Below are positions 16,829-25,149 of a stretch of DNA of 64,000 nucleotides, piece after piece. The stretch lies in the NCBI GenBank assembly GCA_965208775.1, contig OZ242360.1, forward strand, positions 1,240,001 to 1,304,000, written 5' to 3'. The position numbers and the translations under genes were made by a program. Position 1 is the stretch's first letter. Each line of letters begins with the position of its first letter. The DNA comes from JAPOVO01 sp026708165. Lineage in GTDB: Bacteria; Chloroflexota; UBA11872; VXNJ01. Below the pieces are notes generated by a model. The model saw only the letters and a program-made list of their open reading frames with translations. It was not told the DNA's origin and searched no databases.

Positions 16829-18670
16829 GTGAAGACGATAGTCCTATCCACTCTGATAACGCTTCTGGGTCTCCAGTCAATCCGCGTTTTCGTGACCGGT
16901 CTCCTTTGGGTCGTGGGCGAGACGTCGGACCGGGTGATCCTGGGACTGCTGGCGCTGGCGGCCTTTGCTTCGACGATATTCGCCTGGCCACTGATACGGT
17001 TAGTCGGCAGGCGTCCAACCATGCTCCTGGCGGCTTCCTTGCTGGCCGCCGTGAGAATCGCCGATCAGGCGACGGCCAATCCTGTCGCGGACGTGTATCT
17101 GGGACTCGTGGGGACTCTAGCGTTTACGTGGCTGGTGGTCTCGTTTCTGGGGATTCGGGGCCGCGAGTCTGGGGGCGGACTGGCCGCGGGGATGGCGCTG
17201 GACATTGCCGCGAGAGCGGGATTTCTGACGGTAGACGTGCCGTTTGCATCTTCTTCCGACGCGATGGCGATTACCTTGATATCGGCGGTCGGAGTACTGA
17301 TCCTCGCCTACGCCGGTAGCAGTGTCGAGTCTGCCGGGGTTCGTTCTTCATCTTCGTGGACCATCGTGGGCATCCCGGTGGGGCTGCTGCTGTTCATGCT
17401 TGTGACCGGGAACTTTGGTCAGGTCTCCGCGACAGGAGGGATCGACTGGTCGGCCACAGCCGCGCTGGTTACCGCGGGGGCCGTTCTCGGACTCGGCTGG
17501 GCCGCGTTGCCGGAGGCCGGACGCTGGAAGGCTGTATCGACGGCAGCGGCCATAGGGCTTGCGATCGCGGGACTGGCGCTGTTCCGCATGGCGGGCTATG
17601 GCTGGGCCGTCGTCCCGCTCGGAGCGGCTTTGGCTCGCCTGCTGGCGTGGATGCCCGCCGTGCCGGATGCCGATCACGGTTCCGGCGCAAAGTCGGCGGC
17701 CGCAGTTCCGGCAATCGCAGGGACCGTCGGGTTCGTCTTCTTTTTCATTTTCACATTCGTCTTCTACTCGTTCTACGCACCCGAGTGGGTGCTTGTCGCG
17801 TGCGTACTGGTCGCGGTGCTGGCCGGATTGCTGGGAAGTCTCCGTCGGGCGCCCTCTCCAGCGCCAAATCGCGCGACCACCTCGGTGGTGCTCGTCTTGC
17901 TTGTGCTGGCCATAGTCCCGGGAGCGGCGAGGGCCGCTTTAGACAGGCCGGAGATCGAACCGCGAAACGCTTCAGGTACCGATACGATCCGCATCGTCAG
18001 CTACAACATCAGGCAGGGCTTTGGCATCTCTAGCCGGTGGGACCTCGAGGCGGTGGCCGCTGAGATAGAGCGCCACGACCCGGACATCGTTGTGCTGCAG
18101 GAGGTAGGACGCGGATGGGTGATTTCGGGCATGTCCGATCAGCTACTTTGGCTTTCACGACGGCTTGGCATGAGCGCCGAATTCGGCTCCAATGTGGGCG
18201 ACCTATGGGGCAACGCGCTGCTCACGAATTTTGTCACGCAATCCGAGAATCATCGCTTTGACAATCCCGGCCGCGTCCCAAGAGGCGTGCTGGATACGTA
18301 CGTGTTGTTTGGAGGATCGGGAGTGCGTGTGCTGGCACCACACCTCGACCACGAGGACGATGGCGCACCGATCAGGCTGAATCAGATCGATACGGTGCTG
18401 GACGTCTGGGGCGGCGATCCGAGCACGCTGATTATTGGGGATTTCAACGCCGAGCCGGACTCCGCCGAATACAGCCGGATAACGGGCGCGGGACTTCGCG
18501 ACCTGCTTTTGGAGGCTGGCAACGCGGGGCCTACTTATCCGTCAGACGATCTCGAAGAGCGAATAGACTACGCGTTCGCTTCGTCAGACCTGGATTTTGT
18601 GCGAGCCGAGGCGCCTAAGTCGCTGGCCTCGGACCATTTGCCGGTAGTTGTGGAACTGAAGATCCCCTAG
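16829..18670 (+). CDS. Polytopic membrane protein with C-terminal endonuclease/exonuclease/phosphatase domain
   Basis: Fusion of about 613 aa. Residues ~1-375 hold about ten hydrophobic helices (for example IVLSTLITLLGLQS, VILGLLALAAFAST, VGFVFFFIFTFVFY). The C-terminal ~230 residues are an EEP domain: SYNIRQGFG with catalytic Asn, VVLQEVGRG with metal Glu, LIIGDFNAEP, RIDYAFAS and the final SDHLPVVVEL with catalytic His. The EEP domain would lie on one face of the membrane after TM helices, as in proteins acting on lipids or GPI/PGAP2-like substrates. GTG 16829 was chosen because GGAGG sits 6 nt upstream; TTG 16805 is in frame. Phosphodiesterase activity likely, substrate open. Confidence 0.85.
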   Translation: MKTIVLSTLITLLGLQSIRVFVTGLLWVVGETSDRVILGLLALAAFASTIFAWPLIRLVGRRPTMLLAASLLAAVRIADQATANPVADVYLGLVGTLAFTWLVVSFLGIRGRESGGGLAAGMALDIAARAGFLTVDVPFASSSDAMAITLISAVGVLILAYAGSSVESAGVRSSSSWTIVGIPVGLLLFMLVTGNFGQVSATGGIDWSATAALVTAGAVLGLGWAALPEAGRWKAVSTAAAIGLAIAGLALFRMAGYGWAVVPLGAALARLLAWMPAVPDADHGSGAKSAAAVPAIAGTVGFVFFFIFTFVFYSFYAPEWVLVACVLVAVLAGLLGSLRRAPSPAPNRATTSVVLVLLVLAIVPGAARAALDRPEIEPRNASGTDTIRIVSYNIRQGFGISSRWDLEAVAAEIERHDPDIVVLQEVGRGWVISGMSDQLLWLSRRLGMSAEFGSNVGDLWGNALLTNFVTQSENHRFDNPGRVPRGVLDTYVLFGGSGVRVLAPHLDHEDDGAPIRLNQIDTVLDVWGGDPSTLIIGDFNAEPDSAEYSRITGAGLRDLLLEAGNAGPTYPSDDLEERIDYAFASSDLDFVRAEAPKSLASDHLPVVVELKIP

Positions 18671-18731
18671 CGTTCGCAAGCGAATCGCGGGCGCAGCGTG
18701 GCTTGAGGTGACAATCGCCGCCGTGGAGTTA

Positions 18732-19307
18732 TTAGGCGACCTTCTCCCGCTCGACCCTGGCCCGGTTGAGCTGCCGCATGAACTCACGCATCCATTCGGC
18801 ATTGTCGTGCCAAGTGCGCGCGGTAATCACGTTGCCGGAGATCACGACCGGCTCGTCAACGTAAATGCCGCCGCAGATCTCGGCGTCGAACTTGCACTTC
18901 TTGACCGTAGTCACGCGCTTGCCTTCTATGACTCCCGCGGTCGCCAAGACTTCTATGCCGTGACAAACGGACCCGACCGGAAGCCCCGCCTCAACGAAGT
19001 ACCTGACAGTGCGGAGCAGGTCCTCGTCGTATCGAATGTACTCCGGCGCCCGCCCGCCGCTTATCAGGATTCCGGTGTATTCGGTGGGATTGATGTCCCT
19101 GAAGGCAACGTCGGATTCGATGTGGTAGCCGGCGGTCTCCTGCGTGATGTCCCAATCCTCAGGCTGTTCGTGGAGGACCATGTGATATGTCCCCTTTTCG
19201 GGGGCGGCCACGTCACACTCGAATCCGTCTTCGCGGACGCGATATATCGGATAGAGAGTATCGAAGACTTCGGCCCCGTCGCCGACAACCATTAGTACCT
19301 TTGCCAT
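18732..19307 (-). CDS. DJ-1/PfpI family protein
   Basis: Class I glutamine-amidotransferase-like protein of 191 aa. The nucleophile elbow is VGSVCHGIEVL, with the reactive Cys followed by His. The N-terminal strand is AKVLMVVGDGAEVFDTLYP, and ILISGGRAPEYI supplies the acidic partner region. Family members act as proteases, chaperones, glyoxalases III or isonitrile hydratases, and which applies is not clear. ATG 19307 is preceded by GAGGAGCG; an upstream frame extension to 19364 looks unlike the family. A 61-bp convergent gap separates it from the EEP gene. Confidence 0.88.
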   Translation of the reverse strand: MAKVLMVVGDGAEVFDTLYPIYRVREDGFECDVAAPEKGTYHMVLHEQPEDWDITQETAGYHIESDVAFRDINPTEYTGILISGGRAPEYIRYDEDLLRTVRYFVEAGLPVGSVCHGIEVLATAGVIEGKRVTTVKKCKFDAEICGGIYVDEPVVISGNVITARTWHDNAEWMREFMRQLNRARVEREKVA

Positions 19308-19466
19308 TGCCACCCGCTCCTCGCTCACGCTGTCCGCGACCACGTACGCAGACACAAATCTCAAGCATATGTTGCTCGATGAGTCCAGTGCGCGAATTCT
19401 CTATGAATCACACGAGGTTGCGCAAGGCAGCGTACTTGGTCAGCGGGCTCGTTACGCCGATTTCGC

Positions 19467-19865
19467 CTATTCAGCCGCGTCCAAGCGGTTCAGACCGCCA
19501 GGCCAGTCGAGGATGCGCCTATCGGCGGTGGCAAGTTGATGGCCTTGCAGAGCGGTGGCAACGATGAGGCGGTCGGCGGGGTCGCCGTGGAAGTCCGTCA
19601 GAGTTGCGGCCCGTATACCCACGTCTCCATTGATCGGGACTTCGCCAAGACCCTCTTCAAGCAAGCTCTGGCGCCACGATTTGACGTCCGTCAGAAAGGC
19701 CAGGCGCTGCTTTTCATGCAACATGGCGATCTCCCAGAAAGTGATCGCCGACACGGCCGCTTCGCCCGCAGCCCAGCGACTATCTACGACACTCCGGGTC
19801 CGCTTGCCGAGCCTTCCATCATCTAATGCCAACCATACCAAGACTTGCGTATCGAGCAGGATCAA
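19467..19865 (-). CDS. vapC: PIN-domain toxin, VapC-like
   Basis: Toxin ribonuclease of a type II toxin-antitoxin pair, 132 aa. The conserved acidic residues of the PIN active site are visible: Asp5 in LLDTQVLVW, Glu in ITFWEIAML, Asp in DPADRLIVATA and Asp in TADRRIL. VapC toxins are Mg-dependent endoribonucleases that cleave tRNA or rRNA; the target here is unknown. The start is TTG 19865, which overlaps the antitoxin stop by 4 bases (TTGA). The antitoxin gene lies directly upstream, as is normal. Confidence 0.88.
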   Translation of the reverse strand: MILLDTQVLVWLALDDGRLGKRTRSVVDSRWAAGEAAVSAITFWEIAMLHEKQRLAFLTDVKSWRQSLLEEGLGEVPINGDVGIRAATLTDFHGDPADRLIVATALQGHQLATADRRILDWPGGLNRLDAAE

Positions 19866-20146
19866 GGATTCAAGACCCTATCGGGATTGGCCTCAGCTTC
19901 CCATTCCACGTCTAGAGGCTGGACGATGTCGCCGAGTATCCGGATCTGGTCGCGGTAACGGCCGAACGGCGCTCTCGGCTTCTTGCGGTACGGTGTCAGC
20001 CGCGAGACGGGGCGGCCGTTCTTGGTGATGACGATTTCCTCGCCGCTTTCGGCTACCTCGTCCATGAGCTTCAGACACTTGGCTTTGAACTCAGACGCCT
20101 TGATGGTCCTGGGGCCGCCAGTTGCTTCAGAGCCTTCTACCTGCAC
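19862..20146 (-). CDS. Phd/YefM-type antitoxin
   Basis: Antitoxin of 94 aa. The N-terminal part carries the Phd/YefM DNA-binding fold: TIKASEFKAKCLKLMDEVAESGEEIVITKNGRPVSRLTPYR. The C-terminal ~40 residues (RDQIRILGDIVQPLDVEW) are the likely toxin-neutralising tail. It starts at GTG 20146. The gene overlaps the VapC-like toxin gene by 4 bp, so the two are translationally coupled. A nested palindrome about 40 bp upstream is the probable autoregulatory operator bound by the antitoxin or the complex. Confidence 0.86.
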   Translation of the reverse strand: MQVEGSEATGGPRTIKASEFKAKCLKLMDEVAESGEEIVITKNGRPVSRLTPYRKKPRAPFGRYRDQIRILGDIVQPLDVEWEAEANPDRVLNP

Positions 20147-20184
20147 GATCGTGTCCCATCGGTAGCGATACCCTCGATTTTATC

Positions 20185-20202
20185 ATGGTCACGACCATGG
20201 TC
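20185..20202 (-). promoter_or_regulatory. Palindromic operator candidate of the toxin-antitoxin operon
   Basis: Two nested inverted repeats lie about 40 bp upstream of the antitoxin start: ATGGTC-AC-GACCAT (20185-20198) and the perfect 10-bp palindrome GACCATGGTC (20193-20202). On the coding (minus) strand a TAAAAT-like -10 hexamer follows, placing the palindrome between possible -35 and -10 boxes. That is the usual site for autorepression by Phd-type antitoxins. Confidence 0.5.
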
Positions 20203-20303
20203 ATATACTTACTCAGGTGTCTCAATTACAGGTCGGCGAGTTCCGAAGTCACGAAGACACTGAACCCGGGGGAGGCATACGCCACCATCGACGGACCTGC
20301 TTG

Positions 20304-22448
20304 TTACAAGTTGTTGTTCGAAGCGGTCCCAGCTTGCGGTTTGGGAACTTCGACTCTTACGTCCGGCAGCCACTCCAGGAATCGCGGAAAGTACCAGTTT
20401 CGCTTCCCAAGGAGTTGCATGCTGGCCGGGATTAGTATGGAGCGTATTACAGTCGCGTCGAGCAGCACAGCGACTGCGAGACCGAATCCGACCTGCTGAA
20501 ACATGACCAGTTCCCCGGCGGCGAATCCGCCAAATACAGCGACCATGATCAGCGCCGCGCCGGTGATCATTCCCGCGGTGCTCGCCAGTCCGAACGCGAC
20601 TGACGCCTGATTGTTTTGGTTCTGGTCGAAGCGCTCCCTGATACGGCTCAAGAGGAATACGTGGTAGTCCATCGACAATCCGAACAGCACGGTAAATAGC
20701 AGCAATGGGATCCAAGTCTCAATGACTTCGACCTGCTGAAATCCAAACAGACCGGCCCCGAGACCCCGTTGAAACACGAGCACCAGCAAGCCGTAGGCGG
20801 CGCCGACCGAGAGCAGATTCATGAAAATCGCCTTTATTGGAACAACAAGCGACCGAAACGCGATCATCAGTAGGATGAAGCTGAGACCCAGGACGAACCC
20901 GAATACCCGCGGCGTCCAGCTCGCGGCCAAGTCCCTGAAGTCGGTGCGTTCTGCTGCGCCGCCACCCACGTACACGTCGGCGGGGATGGCGGCGTTGGGC
21001 ACGTGCTCGGCACGGAGATGCCGCACTCCTTCGACACCTCCGCCTTCGTACCGCTCAGTATTAAATGGGAGGGAAATAACCGCGAGATTGCCAGCTTCGC
21101 TAGCCTGCACACGCGGCTCGCCGTAACCCGGATCTTGTCTGATAGCGGAAATGAGACGAGCTATCCCGTCCTGAACCTCCTCCGATCGAACGTCTCCGTC
21201 TACGACTATCGTTGCAGGTGATACGAGCCCGGCGGAAAACTCGCTTTCAAGGATCTGAAAGCCTCGCTTGCTTGCCATAGAGTCGGGAAGCGTTTCGATT
21301 CCCAAGGCCCCCAGATTCAGGTCCAATACCGGGGCGGTCGCGGCGACCAGCAATCCGCCGGATAGAGCCAGACTGAGCAGCGGACGCGTCATCACCATGC
21401 GCGTGATCCGGATCGAGAATCTTCCGCGCCCTCGGCGATTTCCTCCAAGGAACGGGAGGCGCAGCGAGTTGACCCGGTCGCCTACAAGACTCAGTATCGC
21501 AGGCAGCAGAGTAAGCGCGGCGAGCACCGCGATAACCGCCACCAATATCGCTCCGAGACCTAGGCTAAAGAACACGGATGCCGGAACGACCAGCATTCCC
21601 ACCAACGCCAGGACGACCGTAATTCCGGAGAAGAACACCGCACGCGAGGCGGTCGCTCCCGCCTTGGTGATGGCTTCTCGCTTGCCTAAACCGGCTGCAC
21701 GCTCTTCGCGGAAGCGCCCGACGACAAATAGCGAGTAGTCGATGCCCACGGCGAGGCCGATCATAGTGATCATGTTTACGATGAAAAACGAGAGTCTGTA
21801 AATCTGGCCGATGAGGCTGGTAAGCGCCAGGGCGATAATGACGGAGACGATGGCCATGACGATCGGTATAGGCGCGGCCCCTACCGTCCGGAACACCAAT
21901 ATCAATATGACCAGTGCGATTCCGACGCCGATGATCTCTCCCTTGAGAACGTCGCGTTTCGCCACTTGCACGAAATCCCGGTCAACACTGGCCGGACCAA
22001 CGACGTAAGTTTCAAAATCCGGCGCGGAGCCCGCTTCGCGCGCGACTTCAATTAAATGGACCACGTTTTTGCTGGCTTCGTCGAGGCCGCCCGCCATTAC
22101 CACGTTGATGATCGTCGCGTCACGGTCACTCGAGACCATGGTTTCGTCACCGATGACGTAATAGTTGAAGACGCTCTCGACGTATTTCGGGGCCAGTTTG
22201 GAGACTTCAGCCGTAAGCGATTCAACGGACTTACGGAATGCCGGATCATCGACTGTCAGAGAGTCTGAAGTCACGAGAACGAGCTCGATTATCTTGTCTG
22301 AGCCCGCCAAGCGCGTCTCAGTCAGACGAGCAGCAACGGCCGATTCGGGTTCCACGATGAATCCGTCCTCGGTCGTGAGGGCGCTGTCGAGGAGCTGCGA
22401 CGAAATTGCGAGTGCGGCGGCAACGACGACCGCCCATATCAAGACCAC
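20304..22448 (-). CDS. MMPL/RND family transporter
   Basis: Membrane exporter of at least 714 aa with two MMPL halves, each with about five to six clustered helices and a large extracytoplasmic loop. Typical segments are IGLAVGIDYSLFVVGRFREE in the first half and FGLSMDYHVFLLSRIRERF in the second. The paired Asp-Tyr motifs are thought to carry protons. Family members export lipids, siderophores or drugs. The GTG at 22448 falls just inside TM1. The frame stays open upstream to 22526 and encodes SLARVSARRPWR, which matches the basic N-terminal helix of the family. The real start is therefore upstream and non-AUG (ATC 22502, with AAGGGG 7 nt before it, is the best candidate). Divergent from the glycoside-hydrolase-like gene. 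Confidence 0.9.
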   Translation of the reverse strand: MVLIWAVVVAAALAISSQLLDSALTTEDGFIVEPESAVAARLTETRLAGSDKIIELVLVTSDSLTVDDPAFRKSVESLTAEVSKLAPKYVESVFNYYVIGDETMVSSDRDATIINVVMAGGLDEASKNVVHLIEVAREAGSAPDFETYVVGPASVDRDFVQVAKRDVLKGEIIGVGIALVILILVFRTVGAAPIPIVMAIVSVIIALALTSLIGQIYRLSFFIVNMITMIGLAVGIDYSLFVVGRFREERAAGLGKREAITKAGATASRAVFFSGITVVLALVGMLVVPASVFFSLGLGAILVAVIAVLAALTLLPAILSLVGDRVNSLRLPFLGGNRRGRGRFSIRITRMVMTRPLLSLALSGGLLVAATAPVLDLNLGALGIETLPDSMASKRGFQILESEFSAGLVSPATIVVDGDVRSEEVQDGIARLISAIRQDPGYGEPRVQASEAGNLAVISLPFNTERYEGGGVEGVRHLRAEHVPNAAIPADVYVGGGAAERTDFRDLAASWTPRVFGFVLGLSFILLMIAFRSLVVPIKAIFMNLLSVGAAYGLLVLVFQRGLGAGLFGFQQVEVIETWIPLLLFTVLFGLSMDYHVFLLSRIRERFDQNQNNQASVAFGLASTAGMITGAALIMVAVFGGFAAGELVMFQQVGFGLAVAVLLDATVIRSILIPASMQLLGKRNWYFPRFLEWLPDVRVEVPKPQAGTASNNNL

Positions 22449-22828
22449 GCGCCACGGGCGCCGGGCGCTTACGCGCGCCAGGGATTCAGAGGGAAATGCG
22501 ATTGGGTATCCCCTTCTTCGTCGAAGTCAGACTTCGCCGCAATCGTTGCGAAATCTCGGGGCAACTTGTGTTTCTTCGATTCTACAACCATATTCAAGAC
22601 CCATAACGGAAGTGCCAGATTTGAGTTACGGGAGCGAAAAGTTCGAACCAACTCTGGTTCATCGGACTAGCGTTGTAGTCTGCGATTGACGCCTTCTGCC
22701 TTGCTCGCAGTTCGAGTCCCAGTACCGGCCGTGGGCGGTCACCGTGATACTCTCGATTGTCAACTGATCGAAATCGTGATGGGGTTCAGAGCTTTCCGGC
22801 GGCGGACGGATATGGAGAGGCGGTAGAT
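22449..22828. other. Divergent intergenic region plus unassigned MMPL N-terminus
   Basis: The first ~54 bases (22449-22502) probably encode the N-terminus of the MMPL protein from a non-AUG start. The remainder should hold the promoters of both divergent genes. Short open frames on both strands lack family motifs. I see no RNA gene or repeat. Confidence 0.4.
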
Positions 22829-24991
22829 ATGACGGAGAGCGGCGGGCAAGCCCCCAAAGTTGGCGTGGTGGTAAGCGGCAGTCAGCCGGACCTGGAGCTC
22901 TTCGCGGCGAGCGAGCTTTGCCGGTACTTGGCGGACCTGTTCGGAGTGGAGGCGAGTCCCTCCGAAGACACGGAAGGGTTTCCTGACGGATTCTTCTTGA
23001 TCGGGAGTCCGGCAACCAATCCGGCGGTCGCCGAGGCCATAAGTGACGGTTCGTCTTTCGACGTTTCAGACCAGGGGATCGTGATCCAACGCTGCCAGTC
23101 CCGCGGGGGCGACGCTCTGATTGTCGGCGGTGGAAGTCCCAGAGCCACGCTGTGGGCCGTATACGAGCTGGTGGAACGCTGGGGTGTACGCTATCTGCTG
23201 CACGGCGACGTTCTGCCCGAGCGGCGCGCCTTCGAATTGCCGGACCTGACGACCGTAATGGAACCCAATCTGACCATCCGGCAATGGAGGGTGGTCAACG
23301 ACTTTGCGTGCGGGCCGGAGTCCTGGGGCATCGAGGACTACAGGCCCGTAATCGATCAGCTCGCCAAGCTCAAGTTCAACCGGGTTTACGCGTTCATATG
23401 GCCGTATCACCCGTTTGTCCATTACGAAGTACGTGGTGTGAAGCGCAACTCCGGAACTCTCTGGTTTGGGGACAAGTACCCGGTCGATGACGACACCATT
23501 GGTCGGGAGGTTTTTGGTGATATCGAGGAGTTTTGGAATCCTGACCTTCCGCTCGGCGCAAGCTACGAGGAGACCGCTGCGGCGGGACAGCGGCATATTC
23601 ACAACTTGTTCGATCATGCAGCGTCACGCGGTATGGAAAGCGTGATCCACACTTCCACAACTGAGTTTCCCTCTGAGTTCGCCGGGTTACTGAAGACCTC
23701 TCGCGAAACTCACCAACTCGGCGCGAGCACAATCGTGCCGGGCGACGGCGTAGCCATGGATGACGACGCGCTGGCCGATCTTGCGACCGCGGTAATTCAG
23801 GCGACGGTCAATATCTATCCCGAAGCCAGCTACATCTCCTTTGTGATGCAGGAGCACCGACAGTGGATCGAGGAGCATGAGCGGGCCTGGCAGGCACTCG
23901 ATGACAAGTACGGCGTCGAGCAAGTGTGCAGCCTGGAGTCGGTGCTGGCGAGCGCCGCCGAGAGGGACATGCCTGCGGGCAGCTACCCGGGCGGTGAGCC
24001 TCGGCCGGTTCTAGAGGTCAAGGGGGACATCGTCAGCCTCTACTTTCTGGACAGGCTTATCGACGATTTGGAAGTGCTGACGGACACGGCCCGACCGGAT
24101 ATCAAGGTGATTCTGGAGTCGGTCGCCAGAGAATTGTTTCCCGTCGTGAACGTAATTGCAAAGCCGGGCTGGCAGACACACGTCGGGATGGACTATTTCC
24201 CATCGAGCAGCGCGTTACGAGACTCGTACGGCAAGGCTCCGCAGCTCGATCTGCCCGCCACAGCCATCTTGACGCTTCACGACGACAACGTGGGTATCTT
24301 GCCGCAGAGCACACTGGGCAGCTTGCACCGCATGACCAAACGAATACGCGACCGAGGCTGGTCGGGATTCAGCACACGTTACTGGTTGATCGGCGATCAT
24401 GATCCCACCGTTTCCTACCTCGCCAATGCCGGTTGGGATACTGCGGCGTCGCCGGACGAAGTCTGCCGCTACGTGCTGATGGCGGCCTGCGGTGAGGCGT
24501 GTGTTGAAGATATGTTCGAGATGCATCAGGAAGTCCAGCGGGCTACTATCATACTTGAGCAGAACGCTCTTACCATCGCCTTTCCCGCTCCGAACATGAT
24601 TATGAAGAGCTGGATCGCCGAACCCTTCCCACAGGAGCTAGCGGAGGTGAGGCGAGCCTACCGCAACGCCCTGGATTCGGCCCGACAGGCTAGAAGCAAG
24701 GCGGGGAGCGGCGGCGGGGAATATATCGATTACTGGATCGGCCGGCTCGACTTCGGAATCGCATATCTCGACTGCATTGAGTCGCTGCGGGAGGCGGCCC
24801 TTGCGGACTCGGCAGGCGAGCGGGACGTGGCGTTGCGGGAGACGCAGGCCGCAGTCGATCACTGCCGGGCGGGGACCGAAGCCTACGCCGCGATAGTGCA
24901 AGACCAGTCCGACATAGGGGCCATAGCAGTGATGAACGAGCATGTTTACCGACCATTGAAGGCGAAAGTCGAAGAGCTGGCCGGGGCATAG
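22829..24991 (+). CDS. Glycoside-hydrolase-like protein with alpha-glucuronidase-type N-terminal domain
   Basis: Protein of about 720 aa. The first ~130 residues fit the N-terminal alpha/beta domain found before GH20/GH67-type barrels (SELCRYLADLFGVE, GFFLIGSPATNP, ALIVGGGSPRATLWAVYELVERWGVRYLL). The middle looks like a TIM barrel: LAKLKFNRVYAFIWPYHPF, ESVIHTSTTEFPSEF, and a MQEHRQWIEEHERAW helix. The C-terminal ~180 residues are helical (RRAYRNALDSARQARSK). No catalytic Glu pair can be assigned with confidence. There is no signal peptide, so an intracellular role is likely. I chose ATG 22829 because GGAGAGG lies 8 nt upstream; TTG 22757 is an alternative. It may act on uronic-acid oligosaccharides, but this is only inference. 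Confidence 0.65.
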   Translation: MTESGGQAPKVGVVVSGSQPDLELFAASELCRYLADLFGVEASPSEDTEGFPDGFFLIGSPATNPAVAEAISDGSSFDVSDQGIVIQRCQSRGGDALIVGGGSPRATLWAVYELVERWGVRYLLHGDVLPERRAFELPDLTTVMEPNLTIRQWRVVNDFACGPESWGIEDYRPVIDQLAKLKFNRVYAFIWPYHPFVHYEVRGVKRNSGTLWFGDKYPVDDDTIGREVFGDIEEFWNPDLPLGASYEETAAAGQRHIHNLFDHAASRGMESVIHTSTTEFPSEFAGLLKTSRETHQLGASTIVPGDGVAMDDDALADLATAVIQATVNIYPEASYISFVMQEHRQWIEEHERAWQALDDKYGVEQVCSLESVLASAAERDMPAGSYPGGEPRPVLEVKGDIVSLYFLDRLIDDLEVLTDTARPDIKVILESVARELFPVVNVIAKPGWQTHVGMDYFPSSSALRDSYGKAPQLDLPATAILTLHDDNVGILPQSTLGSLHRMTKRIRDRGWSGFSTRYWLIGDHDPTVSYLANAGWDTAASPDEVCRYVLMAACGEACVEDMFEMHQEVQRATIILEQNALTIAFPAPNMIMKSWIAEPFPQELAEVRRAYRNALDSARQARSKAGSGGGEYIDYWIGRLDFGIAYLDCIESLREAALADSAGERDVALRETQAAVDHCRAGTEAYAAIVQDQSDIGAIAVMNEHVYRPLKAKVEELAGA

Positions 24992-25149
24992 CCGGGCGAG
25001 TCCATGAACCCGGTGAGCGTGGAGGCGACCTATTGAACAACAAACTCGTAGGAAGTGCGCAACCGGCAGAGCGTTGATAGGGCGTTCGTAGTGTTCGCAC
25101 GGGACCGTCGCGGCAAGACCGACCCCCTAATCGCGACAGGGAGGACACG

